NCBI GenBank assembly: GCA_001600355.1
Contig: BCJU01000002.1
Span: 1,488,001-1,552,000 of the forward strand
Source: Meira nashicola
Lineage: Eukaryota; Basidiomycota; Exobasidiomycetes; Exobasidiales; Brachybasidiaceae
Reading direction: 5' to 3'
DNA length: 64,000 nt
Shown: positions 53,050 through 63,464 of the stretch, one piece after another
Position numbering within the stretch: the first letter of the stretch is position 1
Layout of the letters: the number at the start of each line of letters is the position of its first letter
The notes under the pieces: model-generated
The model's database searches: none
What the model was told of the DNA's origin: nothing
What the model saw: the letters and a program-made list of their open reading frames with translations, nothing else
Translations under genes and position numbers: made by a program

Positions 53050-54576
53050 ATGGTCTCCCTTACCAATCTATCGTTGTCTTCTTCCTCTCACGCATTTCGT
53101 CCATCGAGAACTGTTTTAGTATTGGGTGCCAGTTATGGTGGTCATCATGCATCTCAACATTTGGCAACACTTTTACCCAAGAATTGGAGAGTTGTGGTAA
53201 TAGAACGTAATACACATTATAATCATTTGTATGCATTTCCACGTGTTTCAGTAGTTCCTGGTCATGAAGAAAAAGTATTTCTTCCATATACAAGATTATT
53301 TAATCCTCCAGCATCATCAGGATCGGTTACAAGTTCAAATAATGAACTCATTCATGGCGTTTTGAAATCATTACGTCATCGTGAATCAACAGAAGAGATA
53401 GAAGGAAGAGGAGTTGCATCATATATTCCTATTGATCAATCATTCGATCCAAATTCTCATGATCAATCACAAATTCGCACGATTACGTTTGATTATGTGA
53501 TATTTGCTTTGGGTAGCATTTTACCGGCTCCTATTAATACATGGTCAGTACCTTCGTCAAAGTTGGATAAAGAAGCCAGTAAGATCCTTCAAAATGGAAA
53601 ATCAGGATTTTGGGGAGGAAAAGAAAGAGGTGTAAAATGGCTTAGGGAAACACAAGATAGAATCTCTGCTGCTGAATCAATTTTAATAATCGGTGGAGGT
53701 GCTTTAGGAGTTCAATATGCTTCCGATATCGCTTGGATGTATGGAACTGCAACTTCTACTGCCAAAAAGATAACGGAGGAAATCGAATCAATTCCTCCCG
53801 CTACAAAACCATATACAACAAAGGCAAAACGTGTTATCCTTTTATCATCTTCAACAAGACTTTTACCAAGATTTGATAATTGGATGCACGAAAACGCATG
53901 TTCCGAATTGAAAAAGTTAGGAGTAGAGATTCATACTGGAGCAAGAGCAGATCTTTCTTCTTTAAACGATACAACGAATGGACAAAAACGAGTAATAAGA
54001 ACAACTACCGGAAAGGAAATTGATGCTGATTTAGTCCTATTTTGTACCGGACAAAGACCCAATACGGACTTCCTTGAAGGATTTGCTCCAAAGACGACAA
54101 ATGCAAAACAATCAATAAATCCATTCATCAATCCATCAAACGGATCAGCGTATGTAACGCCAACCTTACAATTAGCAATGGCAGATAGAAAGTTAAAATC
54201 GGAATATCAACATATCTTTGTGATCGGAGATGCAGCTGATGCATTTGGAGCTTTAAATGCAGGTCATACTGCATTCGCACAAGGTCATATAACGGCAGAA
54301 AATATTGCTAAACTTGTTGATGATCAAGAAAATCATACACTAGATGATGTTTTCCTAAATGGTGATTGTCCAAAAGAAACTAAGATTGCTGGAATTCCTC
54401 AACCATTACAAGAATATGAAGTTGAATCGCATAAAATTAAAGTCTCTGTTGGCTTTGATCGTGCAATAAATGAAAATACTGGAAATCATAAGATAATAGA
54501 AGGAGGAAAAGTGGATCTTAATACGCCAAATATGTGGAAAGGAAGAGGATTGGATACGTCTGACTTTTCAGTGTAA
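53050..54576 (+). CDS. FAD/NAD(P)H oxidoreductase, AIF/FSP1 (AMID)-like
   Basis: A pyridine-nucleotide-disulfide-type flavoprotein. Family members reduce quinones with NAD(P)H and include fungal Aif1/Nde-like proteins and human AIFM2/FSP1. In 508 aa the FAD-binding site is at about 18-32 (RTVLVLGASYGGHHA). The stretch NTHYNHLYAFPRVSVVPGHE is characteristic of the AMID branch. The NAD-binding site is near 213-228 (ILIIGGGALGVQYASD), and the second FAD motif near 390-400 is FVIGDAADAFGALNAGHTA. No redox CxxxxC pair, presequence or membrane segment is evident. The substrate is not determined by sequence. The ATG at 53050 is the first in frame, and no intron is seen. Confidence 0.85.
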   Translation: MVSLTNLSLSSSSHAFRPSRTVLVLGASYGGHHASQHLATLLPKNWRVVVIERNTHYNHLYAFPRVSVVPGHEEKVFLPYTRLFNPPASSGSVTSSNNELIHGVLKSLRHRESTEEIEGRGVASYIPIDQSFDPNSHDQSQIRTITFDYVIFALGSILPAPINTWSVPSSKLDKEASKILQNGKSGFWGGKERGVKWLRETQDRISAAESILIIGGGALGVQYASDIAWMYGTATSTAKKITEEIESIPPATKPYTTKAKRVILLSSSTRLLPRFDNWMHENACSELKKLGVEIHTGARADLSSLNDTTNGQKRVIRTTTGKEIDADLVLFCTGQRPNTDFLEGFAPKTTNAKQSINPFINPSNGSAYVTPTLQLAMADRKLKSEYQHIFVIGDAADAFGALNAGHTAFAQGHITAENIAKLVDDQENHTLDDVFLNGDCPKETKIAGIPQPLQEYEVESHKIKVSVGFDRAINENTGNHKIIEGGKVDLNTPNMWKGRGLDTSDFSV

Positions 54577-54967
54577 TTTTACTAAATAGATGATTCGAAA
54601 TTGATTTTGATAATTAGCTAAATTTGAGCCTATGCTGTCGTCGGTTCTGCGTGTTTTGTAAGTGTAAGGCAGTTCGTATACTACTGTAACTTAAGGAACA
54701 GATTAAACAACAGACCCTGGCTGCTTGCTTGCAGTCTAGACTATGTCGAACGACGGCACAAACGCTTTGCCTGTTTTTTTTTTCAACAAAAATGCACTAA
54801 TTCATGCATGCGGCTACAAACGGCGGTCTCCGTGGAAAATTAGCATTTAAATAATCAACAAACGCTGTGCCGGAATGTAAGATTGATTGACGGGCAACTT
54901 TTATTCAAGGGATAATAATCACACTTTTCTCCTAACTGTCATCATCGCCATATTCGACTTTGAGGCT
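54577..54967. other. Intergenic before the Cys-rich membrane protein gene
   Basis: This 391-bp stretch has no gene. The frame of the downstream protein is open back to a TTG at 54887, but there is no ATG before 54968. Confidence 0.5.
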
Positions 54968-56596
54968 ATGGTCAAAATGAATGCTCATAATCAACGTAAG
55001 AGATGTGGCGGTAAAGGATTAGACGTTCACTTGGTATTGGCATTCATTTGTGCTTTGACTTTGGCATTCTTTGGACAAGCAGTTAAAGCGCAATCGAATG
55101 ATAGCACATCAAACGATAATCAATTCGACAAGACGGGAAATGCATGTCAAGTTAATCATACTCTCTTATTAACCGCATCTAATCAATTAATGACAGATTG
55201 TGGTTATTTGGCATGGTGTGATCCAACGACAAATACATGCGCAGCTCGTGGTTGTAGAAGAGAAGAATATCCTTTCGGTTACAGTAAAGTAGAAAAATCA
55301 AAATGGCCACAAAAATGTGATTCACATCAATTTTGTCCTGACGAAGGAAGTTTATGTATGGATAAAATCGCATTAGGAGGAGCATGTCAACTTAACAGGG
55401 ATGATGAATGTGCAACTTCTGATTCTGTTCCAAACGTTCGTTGTTTGCATAACGTTTGCACTTCTGTCAATGCTTCTTTAAGTGCAACTTGCATACATGA
55501 AAATGTCGTTTATACTGTCTTTACGCCAGATAATTCTTCTTATGGAAGTATAGTCAGTAGGGATAACTGTATGAGCGGATTATTTTGTGATTCACCTACG
55601 AGCATTTGTCATCAAAGAAAACCAAAAGGACAATCATGCGCAGCAGACAAAGAATGCATGACAGATTTTTGTCAAGATAGAAATTATACAGCCAATACGC
55701 CTGATAATAATGATTCTACCGGAATATGTGCCGAACAACCTTTCTTTACAGCAAACAAACATCAAATTTGGGTATATCCTGTAATCATTATTGTTGCGAT
55801 TGCAGTTCTGCTTATTTTGATCGGTACATTGCTCAAAGTACATCAAAGCCAAGGCGTACGTAGAAGAGAAAAGGCAAGAGCATATTGGGAATCGCAAAGA
55901 TTGATCAACGAAAAAGCTCGATTGTACAAAGAAGATAAACGTCAAATGTCTATCAGTGGATCTCCCTCATTACCAAGAAGCAATGAAGGATCTCGATTGC
56001 GTTCTTATGGAACTGCAGGAACTTCAGATTTTAGTCGCTCGCCAATGGAGGAGAATCAGAGACTGTTACGATCTGATTCACCTGCCGGAGGTCCTTCGGC
56101 ACATGCTTCTTACGATGCAACGTATACACAATCATCTGTAATTCATCATACTGGATTGACAGAATCTCTTCCTCCTACTTCTTCACCTCATTTGCCAGGA
56201 CAAACATATACGGACAATTTAGGAGATAATTCAGCAATGATGAACACGACTATTGCTGGTATGCATGGTCATCAACAAGAAGATGATAGCGCGGACGCAG
56301 CGCCTGTTCATCGATCTAGCACGTATTCTCGTCTATCACACAGTCATTCCAATATCAGTTTGGGTGATTCACCTAGAGCACAAGATGCTTTCTTGACGCC
56401 TTCACAATCTCGTACAAGTTTATTAGCAGGTAATAGCGATTTTCACGATGCTCTCAGCATGTATGGAACGCCAGGTCATCATCCCACAATGCGAAATCGT
56501 GAAAGTGTTGCTCGAAATGCTCCATTCGGCAGTCCTGACGCAAGACGTGAGAGTATAGGAAACGAATGGTTCTATAATGAAGAGCAAAGAAAATGA
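54968..56596 (+). CDS. Cys-rich single-pass type I membrane protein, function unknown
   Basis: I do not recognise a named family. From the ATG at 54968 the protein is 542 aa. A basic N-terminus leads into a signal sequence (LVLAFICALTLAFFGQ), with likely cleavage after AVKA near residue 41. The ectodomain to about 265 has many spaced cysteines (CQVNHT, DCGYLAWCDPTTNTCAARGC, CDSHQFCPDEGSLC, CQLNRDDEC, CAADKECMTDFC) and NxS/T sites, resembling a set of small disulfide modules. One transmembrane helix follows at about 268-291 (VYPVIIIVAIAVLLILIGTLL). The cytoplasmic part begins with a basic KVHQSQGVRRREKARAYW and is then Ser/Pro/His-rich. The topology is that of a surface sensor or adhesin-like protein, or of a vacuolar/plasma-membrane protein. 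Confidence 0.8.
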   Translation: MVKMNAHNQRKRCGGKGLDVHLVLAFICALTLAFFGQAVKAQSNDSTSNDNQFDKTGNACQVNHTLLLTASNQLMTDCGYLAWCDPTTNTCAARGCRREEYPFGYSKVEKSKWPQKCDSHQFCPDEGSLCMDKIALGGACQLNRDDECATSDSVPNVRCLHNVCTSVNASLSATCIHENVVYTVFTPDNSSYGSIVSRDNCMSGLFCDSPTSICHQRKPKGQSCAADKECMTDFCQDRNYTANTPDNNDSTGICAEQPFFTANKHQIWVYPVIIIVAIAVLLILIGTLLKVHQSQGVRRREKARAYWESQRLINEKARLYKEDKRQMSISGSPSLPRSNEGSRLRSYGTAGTSDFSRSPMEENQRLLRSDSPAGGPSAHASYDATYTQSSVIHHTGLTESLPPTSSPHLPGQTYTDNLGDNSAMMNTTIAGMHGHQQEDDSADAAPVHRSSTYSRLSHSHSNISLGDSPRAQDAFLTPSQSRTSLLAGNSDFHDALSMYGTPGHHPTMRNRESVARNAPFGSPDARRESIGNEWFYNEEQRK

Positions 56597-56705
56597 AAAG
56601 GATGGAAAAAGAAGTCTTTTCTTATTCACTTATTGTATCATACGACATAATGACTTATATTTTTATCACGATCACGATCAAAGTGAATCTATAAATTTTA
56701 GCAAA

Positions 56706-59228
56706 TCAGCCTCTTTGAGTTACATGTCCAGCTTGTCCCCCTGGATTGTAATCTAAATGTATATACGATCGTTCGATACCACTGAGAAGCTCCATACCGT
56801 AGGTAATCACTTCACCGGCATCGTGAGCTTCTTTGAGTGCCATTGTGTGCGGCAAGACGACATCTGCTTCAACAATCATATCATCACCTGCATGATATAC
56901 TTCCAAAGCGCTAACGCTATTCACGCTACGGAATCGTACGATCAGGTAAAGTGCTCTTGAAATATCTTGTGATTCTCCAACAGCTCCTGAAAGTTTCGTG
57001 ACAGTTTCCGTCAAAGTTTCTAACCATTCTGCGATGATATAAATTGATAAACATATACCACCAATTGGATCCAATGCTGGCCATCCTAGCTTTGAGCCAA
57101 CTACTGGGAAAATCAAACTTGCGATATTGAAGACGACGTCATTCTCTGCATCTTGCGCCACTGCACGAACTCCGGAACTATGACTTTTACGATAGATGAA
57201 CCACATAAACGTTTTGATGATAATCGTCAAAACCATGAAAGCAATCCCAATAAGAGGTAATTCTGCTGCTTCGCCAGGTGCTTCTGCTCCTGTACGCATG
57301 ACTGCGAACAGACGTTCAACTGATTCGACCAAAACTTGACAGAAGGATGCGATCATCAATACAGCAAAAATAACCACACCCAAGGGTTCAAAACGCTTCT
57401 TGCCGACTGGATACTTGAAGTATGTGTGGAAGCTTCTATAAGAGATCGCTTTTGATGTACCGAAAATGATTACAGTTGAAAGCAAGTCCAATGCTGAATC
57501 GACCAAAGAAGCAATAAGCGAAACGGAATTTGAGCTTACTACAGCAATTGCCTTTCCTGCTAATAAAAGTACATTGACAGCCAAATTGATATTAATTGCA
57601 AATTGAACACCTTTCTCCCTTTCTCCTTCACGTTCTTGTCTGCCTGGCACATGCTGTAACAATCGCATTCGTTCTCGTTCAGAGACACCTCCAAGTTGAG
57701 CTGCTTTATTTTGTCTTTCACGATCAGTTGATGTGCTTTGATTTCGTTCCACATCATCAGCTTTGATCGTCTCTCCATTAGTTCCTGGGATAACAACCTC
57801 TCTAGTCTTTGCTCTAGATTGACGTTCTTCATGTTCAGCTGCAATCTTGGCGTCCAGTTTGCCAGCTTGTATTACTCCATCATCTTCATCGTCCTCATCA
57901 AATTCATCGTCTGAAGCGGTACCACTATCTTCTTGTGATCTTCTTCGATACAGCTTTTTTCGTGGTTTGCCATTGATTGTGTTTGTCTTATTCAATTTCG
58001 AAGAAACAGCACCGTTCTCCAGAGCACGAGGCGTTTGACCAGAAGGTGTTGCAGATCGAACGGTGCCAACATTTGGAGGGGAATGGCTCATACGGCCAGC
58101 ACGCTCCTTGCCGGATAAAGAGGGCATACTTTCATCATTTCCGTCCTCCTCTACGCCATTGTCATCATTGATTGTTGTCAAGCCAGGGCCAGCGTTGCGA
58201 TAGGGACTGGTAGAACCATATTTCTGTGCGAATGTTGGAGGTCCAGGAGCAGAGCTGGATAAAAGTGCTTGTTCTTCATCACGGCCAGAAATATAAGGAT
58301 TTGCTTTTTGTTGAGGTGGAGTTCCAGTATTTCCGCCGAACCATCCACTCAAAGCGCTTGCTGCTCGTGCAAAGCTACTCCTTCCATTTTTGCGATGCAA
58401 ATCATCATCATCACTTTCTTCGCTCTCTTCTTGATAGCCACTTTCGGTACCTTCACTGTCCAATTCACCTTCTAGCCAAGGTAAACGCTTTCTGTTTCCA
58501 TTGAAACGCTCCACTTCTTCTACAGAGCCGAATCGAAGCATAACTTCTTCGGGAAATTTACTGTCAAGGATTTCATCTACTTCACGCCATCCGTCCAAGA
58601 TTTCATTAAGCTTTTCATAATATTCACGAAGCTGTTTACCATTCTTTTGCTTTCCGATTCGACTCAATTCTTCATCTGAAACGCGTTTATCCTCATGATA
58701 TCCTGTTCTATCATCAACCAATTTACCCAAAGATGATAAATTTTGCAAAGAAAGATTAGTCTTTGATAAAAAGTGCCTGCCAAGTTGTTCATGAGGATTT
58801 GCAAATGGAGATCCATGATGAGCTTGATGAGAATGACTTCGAATGAAGCCGTTTGTATGCTGTGAAATGCCTTGCGTTCTGGGCGATTGTAGACCGTTCT
58901 TCAAGTGATAATGATGATGATCATGATGAACACGATGTTGACGACGTGAATGCTTTCGTAAAGCTCTATCATGACTATTCGTACCGTTCATTGGATCATG
59001 GCGTGATACGTTTGTTGGACTATTCTGTCCAGAAGAAGTGGGTGTATCGCGCATCCTTCCTAATCTATCTTTTGCTCTCTCTTTATTCGGTGTATTCACT
59101 CCTGCATTGGATCCAAAAGCTTGATCGTTTATATGTTTCAAAGCAGGATTTGATCTTTGATTTCTTGTAATAATGGCAGAAGGAGAACTATCCCTTTTGG
59201 GTCTCTCATGATGTTGATAGGCGCACAT
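56706..59228 (-). CDS. Cation diffusion facilitator, Mn-CDF type, with His-rich N-terminal extension
   Basis: CDF proteins export divalent metal into compartments or out of the cell by proton exchange. Of 840 aa the last 300 hold six membrane helices and the C-terminal cytosolic domain. Both metal sites have the Mn-CDF form DxxxD: D577/D581 in SLVDSALDLLS (helix 2) and D693/D697 in AQDAENDVVF (helix 5). Zinc-type members instead have a His in one site. The linker YPVGKKRFEPLGVVIFAVLM is also typical of the Mn group. The 540-residue N-terminus is largely disordered, with acidic tracts, and contains a His cluster at about 93-110 (RQHRVHHDHHHYH) that could bind metal. The start is at 59228. Substrate is inferred from the motif only. 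Confidence 0.88.
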   Translation of the reverse strand: MCAYQHHERPKRDSSPSAIITRNQRSNPALKHINDQAFGSNAGVNTPNKERAKDRLGRMRDTPTSSGQNSPTNVSRHDPMNGTNSHDRALRKHSRRQHRVHHDHHHYHLKNGLQSPRTQGISQHTNGFIRSHSHQAHHGSPFANPHEQLGRHFLSKTNLSLQNLSSLGKLVDDRTGYHEDKRVSDEELSRIGKQKNGKQLREYYEKLNEILDGWREVDEILDSKFPEEVMLRFGSVEEVERFNGNRKRLPWLEGELDSEGTESGYQEESEESDDDDLHRKNGRSSFARAASALSGWFGGNTGTPPQQKANPYISGRDEEQALLSSSAPGPPTFAQKYGSTSPYRNAGPGLTTINDDNGVEEDGNDESMPSLSGKERAGRMSHSPPNVGTVRSATPSGQTPRALENGAVSSKLNKTNTINGKPRKKLYRRRSQEDSGTASDDEFDEDDEDDGVIQAGKLDAKIAAEHEERQSRAKTREVVIPGTNGETIKADDVERNQSTSTDRERQNKAAQLGGVSERERMRLLQHVPGRQEREGEREKGVQFAININLAVNVLLLAGKAIAVVSSNSVSLIASLVDSALDLLSTVIIFGTSKAISYRSFHTYFKYPVGKKRFEPLGVVIFAVLMIASFCQVLVESVERLFAVMRTGAEAPGEAAELPLIGIAFMVLTIIIKTFMWFIYRKSHSSGVRAVAQDAENDVVFNIASLIFPVVGSKLGWPALDPIGGICLSIYIIAEWLETLTETVTKLSGAVGESQDISRALYLIVRFRSVNSVSALEVYHAGDDMIVEADVVLPHTMALKEAHDAGEVITYGMELLSGIERSYIHLDYNPGGQAGHVTQRG

Positions 59229-60120
59229 TGTGCTCTCGTTATTCTGAGGGTTTTTTTTTCAATCAGATCAACTGGCGGACTTCCACTTCCGACATTCTAA
59301 GAAGACGCCGCAAATGACGACTGATTGGGTTATATTGGCGAAAGCGGAAAGCCGAAAAGTGTCGTTTGGGTTGGTGGTAGGTGACGGACTCGTACGCCTT
59401 TTTGATGAATAGGCGTTGAAGATGCCGAAAAGAAGATTGGCCTAGCTTTTTACAACGAAAAATACGCTTTGAAGTTGACTTTTTTTGATTCATTTTAGCG
59501 TACGCAAAACTTTATCACTTGATTTCCCGCTTCAGTAATAGGAGGTAAATTGTCGAGTGTATTCATATCACATAGTCTACGTACATGGACAGTATACATA
59601 CGCTTCTGCGTACATCCGTACCTACGTCCGTGCACAGCAATCGCACACACCTTCACATCACATTCCACTTTAGGCGCGCGCGTATGAAGGTCATCAAACA
59701 TTCAATGTACGCCAAAAATAAAACTCAGCAAGATATTTTCATCAATCTGACAAGGTCAAATACGATCATGATAAGATAATGATCAGAACAAGATAATGAT
59801 GTGAGGAATTTTAACGATAACAGTGAATGAAATGCGTGATGAAGAAGTGAATGCATAGTGTACACAAAGGTCCGCCGGAAAAGTTTCCTTCTCTAGCGCG
59901 ACCGAATGAGATGCTGACAAAATGGTTACGATGGATGGATCGTTCTGATGAATTTATTGAATTTGAGGCGACAATTGAAAACCCCTGCCTTAGATGTATT
60001 ACAGCCAGTACCCTTTTTTGATGTCCTGAAGTGAGGAGATGAAGAGATGTTGATGAAATGGAGAAAAAATCGTAAATATTTTTAATTGATTCAACGAATC
60101 ATTTTTGTGATTGTAAAAGA
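59229..60120. other. Intergenic upstream of the CDF gene
   Basis: This 892-bp stretch has no supported gene; short open frames look accidental. It contains a GGCGCGCGCG run near 59672. It would hold the CDF promoter and the 3' end of the candidate gene at 60121-60581. Confidence 0.45.
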
Positions 60121-60581
60121 TTATTGAAGTTCAACATTTTTGACTGACGATGATGTCAATTTGCGAAATGCGGAGGTGAAACTGATGTGGGGCAAGTATG
60201 TTAGCAACGTGCTTTTCAATAATTTTGCAATGTGTGTACCCACTCTTTGACCTGAAGGTAAACAGCAAACAACACACGGTGGAAACTGTGGGTATGAGAG
60301 ATAAGATCATGTCAATAATGTGTGCTATAATCGATTGAGTAGCTCAATGAACGTGACTTACATCTTTGGTGATCTGTTGGTGCCAATTGGAGATTCATAA
60401 TGTCAGCTTCACAATGTTAAGTGTATGCACTTTGTCAACTGCATATACGCACCTCACAAACGGTTGCTGATACTTGAAGATCTTCTGCGATTGTGAATAA
60501 AATTGTTGCTCCGATCAAAGGACAGATTGACATATCTTCTTGATGATCTTGTTCAATTGTGTTCTCGATTTGAGTTCGCAT
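60121..60581 (-). CDS. Candidate unrecognised small gene, three exons including a 12-nt microexon
   Basis: This is a prediction with no family match I can name. Exons are 60581-60453, 60373-60362 and 60285-60121; the joined frame is 101 aa from MRTQIENTIEQDHQE to SVKNVELQ-stop. Introns of 79 bp (60452-60374; donor GTGCGT as in CDK1 intron 2, branch-like GCTGAC, acceptor ACAG) and 76 bp (60361-60286; donor GTAAGT, branch-like ATTGAC, acceptor CACAG) match the window's intron style. All junctions are in phase 0, so skipping the microexon also keeps frame. The product has a hydrophobic start segment (CPLIGATILFTIAEDLQVS) and a Cys pair PPCVVCC. The frame is also open upstream of the ATG, so the start is uncertain. 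It may instead be noncoding. Confidence 0.35.
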
Positions 60582-62146
60582 CAATTTTCGCTTGCCACCA
60601 ATTACTACGAAGCATCTGTTGCTGAAAATTGTTATGTTCTGGTAAATCGAAAGGAAAAGAGTTTTGTGTTTGTGGGATTTGTATCTTTGTTTGCTTCTTG
60701 AGATCGAGTAAGTCTCAATCTTTGATAATGAGAAAGGTTGTCGTCGTGAGATTGAATGATGATCCCTTTTTTTATATGATGAAAAATAAAGTTGCAATCA
60801 ATTGGTGCACCCCACCCAATCCCCGGGCAAGGACGGATAGAGCGGGTAAAATCTGTTCAAGCGGCCTATCTTGGTTGGAAGGAAAGCCGAGTGGGGTAAA
60901 TGGCTGTTCAAGACCAAATCAATTTATATTACACTTCATGGGCTGAAAAAAAAAGCAAAGCCAAAGAGAATATAAGACATAGCAATGCATGAAGTGAGGC
61001 GGTTATTTTAATGGAAAAGGAGGGGGCAGTTTGTAAGTTGCGTCTATGTACGGAGCCGTCCAATTTTACACCCCGCTCACTACTTGGTCATGCGGACTTT
61101 GTCAAGAGGAGGATTTGCCATCCCTTTGTTCGCAAGGAAGAAAAGTCATTTTGTATTCGTGCGAATACGCCTTCCTTTGTGTTTGAGGATGAACGCGTGC
61201 GTACATTTCTCTCCTCAAACTTTGTCACATAATGTATCTCACCGCCTCCCTCCTTTTTTCTCTCTCTCTTTCTCTATTCGGCGCTTTTCGTACAAGAAAG
61301 TGCTTTGATAAGCATGTGCATGATGGACACGGAATGGCGTTATCAGTCTTTTTTTGTTTCATGCAAAGGCGTGATGTGAACTTTGTATTGATGAGGTAGC
61401 CTGTCCTTCGTACCGGACCGAAATGTTAAAGATGGCGGATATACTGTACACGTCATTTTTTTCTGCTCCTCTACAACTGCATTAAGATCACATCTCTTCA
61501 AACACAGAGTATACATGCGTTCACTTGGCACCGCAAATTTTTCAGCCAAGCTCTACTAAAATCTATCTTTGCATTTTAATTGCAAGATTTCTTTTTCCTG
61601 CGCCGCTCTCAATTCAATATGGGAAGACGGCGGGATATCCATTTGTGGCTATTTATCACGACTCACTCGATGCCGAAAAGTGTGTTAAAGCAATCAGAAC
61701 AAATGAAAGATTTTTATCCCGTCTTTTTTTAATTCTGATCAATCACCGATTTACGCACGCAAATAAAAGAAAAGGCGAAATGAGCGCCTTATCCTGGGCA
61801 GAGGTACACACTTGGCACGTATGCATACTCTTAATGACGAAAAGGCAATTTTAAGCCAAGAAAAAAATAAACACGTTTATCTTCCTCCCACAAATTCAAC
61901 TTCAGTTCACAGCCTACCTCCTTTACGATCCGGATCGATCTTTGCACAAAACAAGTTCATTTTTCGGAATATTGAAGTTTATCTAATCGGATTGCATTAC
62001 ACGGAAAGCATGATGAAATAACATCACGCAAGATTGAATCGAAAAAAAAGAGATGTTTTGAGCCGAACTGAAGACAAGAAGCATGTTTTTGTTGTGCTTG
62101 TTGTTGTTGTAGAGAAAAAAGATGACAAATTGTCCGTGTGATTGCT
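60582..62146. other. Intergenic 1.57 kb, no supported gene
   Basis: Many short frames occur on both strands, but none shows domains, codon bias or coherent splicing. It has CT-rich runs near 61257-61275 and an ACGCGT at 61193-61198. It would hold the 3' end of the membrane protein gene and the leader of the candidate small gene. Confidence 0.45.
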
Positions 62147-62820
62147 TTACATGTGATAAATTTCTGCAAAATAAAAGGAGGGGAGAAAAGGCTGTGTCAG
62201 CATACACAGAAAAAGTGAACGGCAAAGAGCAAGCCGCCTAATCAAGAAAAACCAAACTCACGTTTATCACTCGTTGGAAGTGTGTAATAATGCTCGATAC
62301 GTTTCATGAATCGCCAGCACATAAAGTATGCATATAGTTGAAGTCCGAAATCGATTACCAAAGCAAAGACAAAAGCGATGTAAAGGCTGTGGAAACCTGC
62401 AGAACAAATACCGGAAGGCATTTTTGAACCATTATCATAACCATGTGCAGCAGATTCACCCCACAATTGACCTCCATTATTGCATTCCCAAATAATCTTT
62501 CCTTGTTGTCTGTCCAATTGGAACATCATAACAGCAGCACGAACGGCAACTGTAAGCAAAATGACTGGCCAAAGGAAAAAGCAAACTCGAATCCACATAT
62601 AAGATGTATTACTCAAACCGATTATATTGATTACGCAAATTGACATAACTGCCATTCCGATTCCACCATAAATTTGCCATTCGGGAAAATCGAAGAATAA
62701 ATATTGACCATCTCTGAATAATAGAATTGAACCGGCTAGATTGTATAATGCAATCACAACGTCCCATGCGATCGCCCCATGTTTTAGTGGAAAGATTAGT
62801 AGACAATTATCGCACCACAT
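62147..62820 (-). CDS. Four-helix membrane protein, probably two exons
   Basis: I know of no functional name; it looks like a conserved fungal membrane protein. Exon 1 (62820-62262) encodes MWCDNCLLIFPLKHGAIAWD and four hydrophobic segments near 14-32, 50-70, 77-98 and 148-170. A likely lumenal loop contains a Cys-bearing stretch (IIWECNNGGQLWG, then PSGICSAGF). Unspliced, the frame reads on for five codons to a stop at 62242. A canonical intron (62261-62164, 98 bp) has donor GTGAGT, a perfect branch CTGAC and acceptor TTTTGCAG, and leads to a 17-nt last exon ending QIYHM-stop, for 191 aa. Both endings differ by only a few residues. The N-terminal MWCDxCLLIFP and the EWQIYGG motif look like conserved landmarks. 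Confidence 0.75.
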
Positions 62821-63065
62821 ATTTGGTTATCTTGTTGTTGATGACAAAAATCTCTTTTGTGAGAGGAGGGGTATTGGTATAAGTCGTTAGTGTTGAATTC
62901 GTTAAAATTGGTTAAATCGTTAAAAAAAAGTCGTAAACAAAATCGTAAAGTGTTGGGAAGGGGATACTGTTGATGATGGCGAAGAATGTAGCTGATGTGC
63001 AAAGCTACAATTCTCACTCAGGCATAAATTTTTCATCTGGTCTCATGGATAAGGCAATCTGGGTA

Positions 63066-63099
63066 AACAAGAATTTATAGGTAACAAGAATTTATAGGT
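63066..63099. repeat. Perfect 17-bp tandem duplication
   Basis: The unit aacaagaatttataggt occurs twice without a gap or mismatch (63066-63082, 63083-63099). It is probably a recent slippage or template-switch duplication. Confidence 0.85.
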
Positions 63100-63464
63100 G
63101 AAGTAGGCTATATGCACCATAAAAAGTCTGATTTTCTATACTGCATCTGTGTGCAATCAAACAGCTGATACCAATTTCATCAATACTCGAGGTTCGTGCT
63201 TTATTGCAGGTCATTTGCCTGTCCTTCTCTCTTTCTCTCTATATGTGAGATGATCGATTGCCTGCAAATTTTGGCTCAAAGTTGGCCATAAAGGAAAAAT
63301 TACCCCTGAGTTGATGGTTGGACGTGCATCTTGTTTGTGTGTGCATTGCAGATAGACTATGTGTATGCATGTGTTGGGTTGAGACTTGACAATGCATGCA
63401 TACATAGCGTAAAGCCACTCTCTCTCTCGGATTCGCCCCTAACTTTTTTTCAAAAAGGATTTTC

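Noticed and set aside
60335..60350. tRNA A-box-like sequence gtagctcaatga
   Set aside because: No B box (GGTTCGANNCC) lies at the expected distance and no cloverleaf can be drawn; it also falls in a predicted intron of the candidate small gene.
61525..61854. 109-aa plus-strand frame in the 60.6-62.1 kb gap
   Set aside because: No domain, signal peptide, splice partners or codon pattern supports it; frames of this length are expected in this AT-rich gap.
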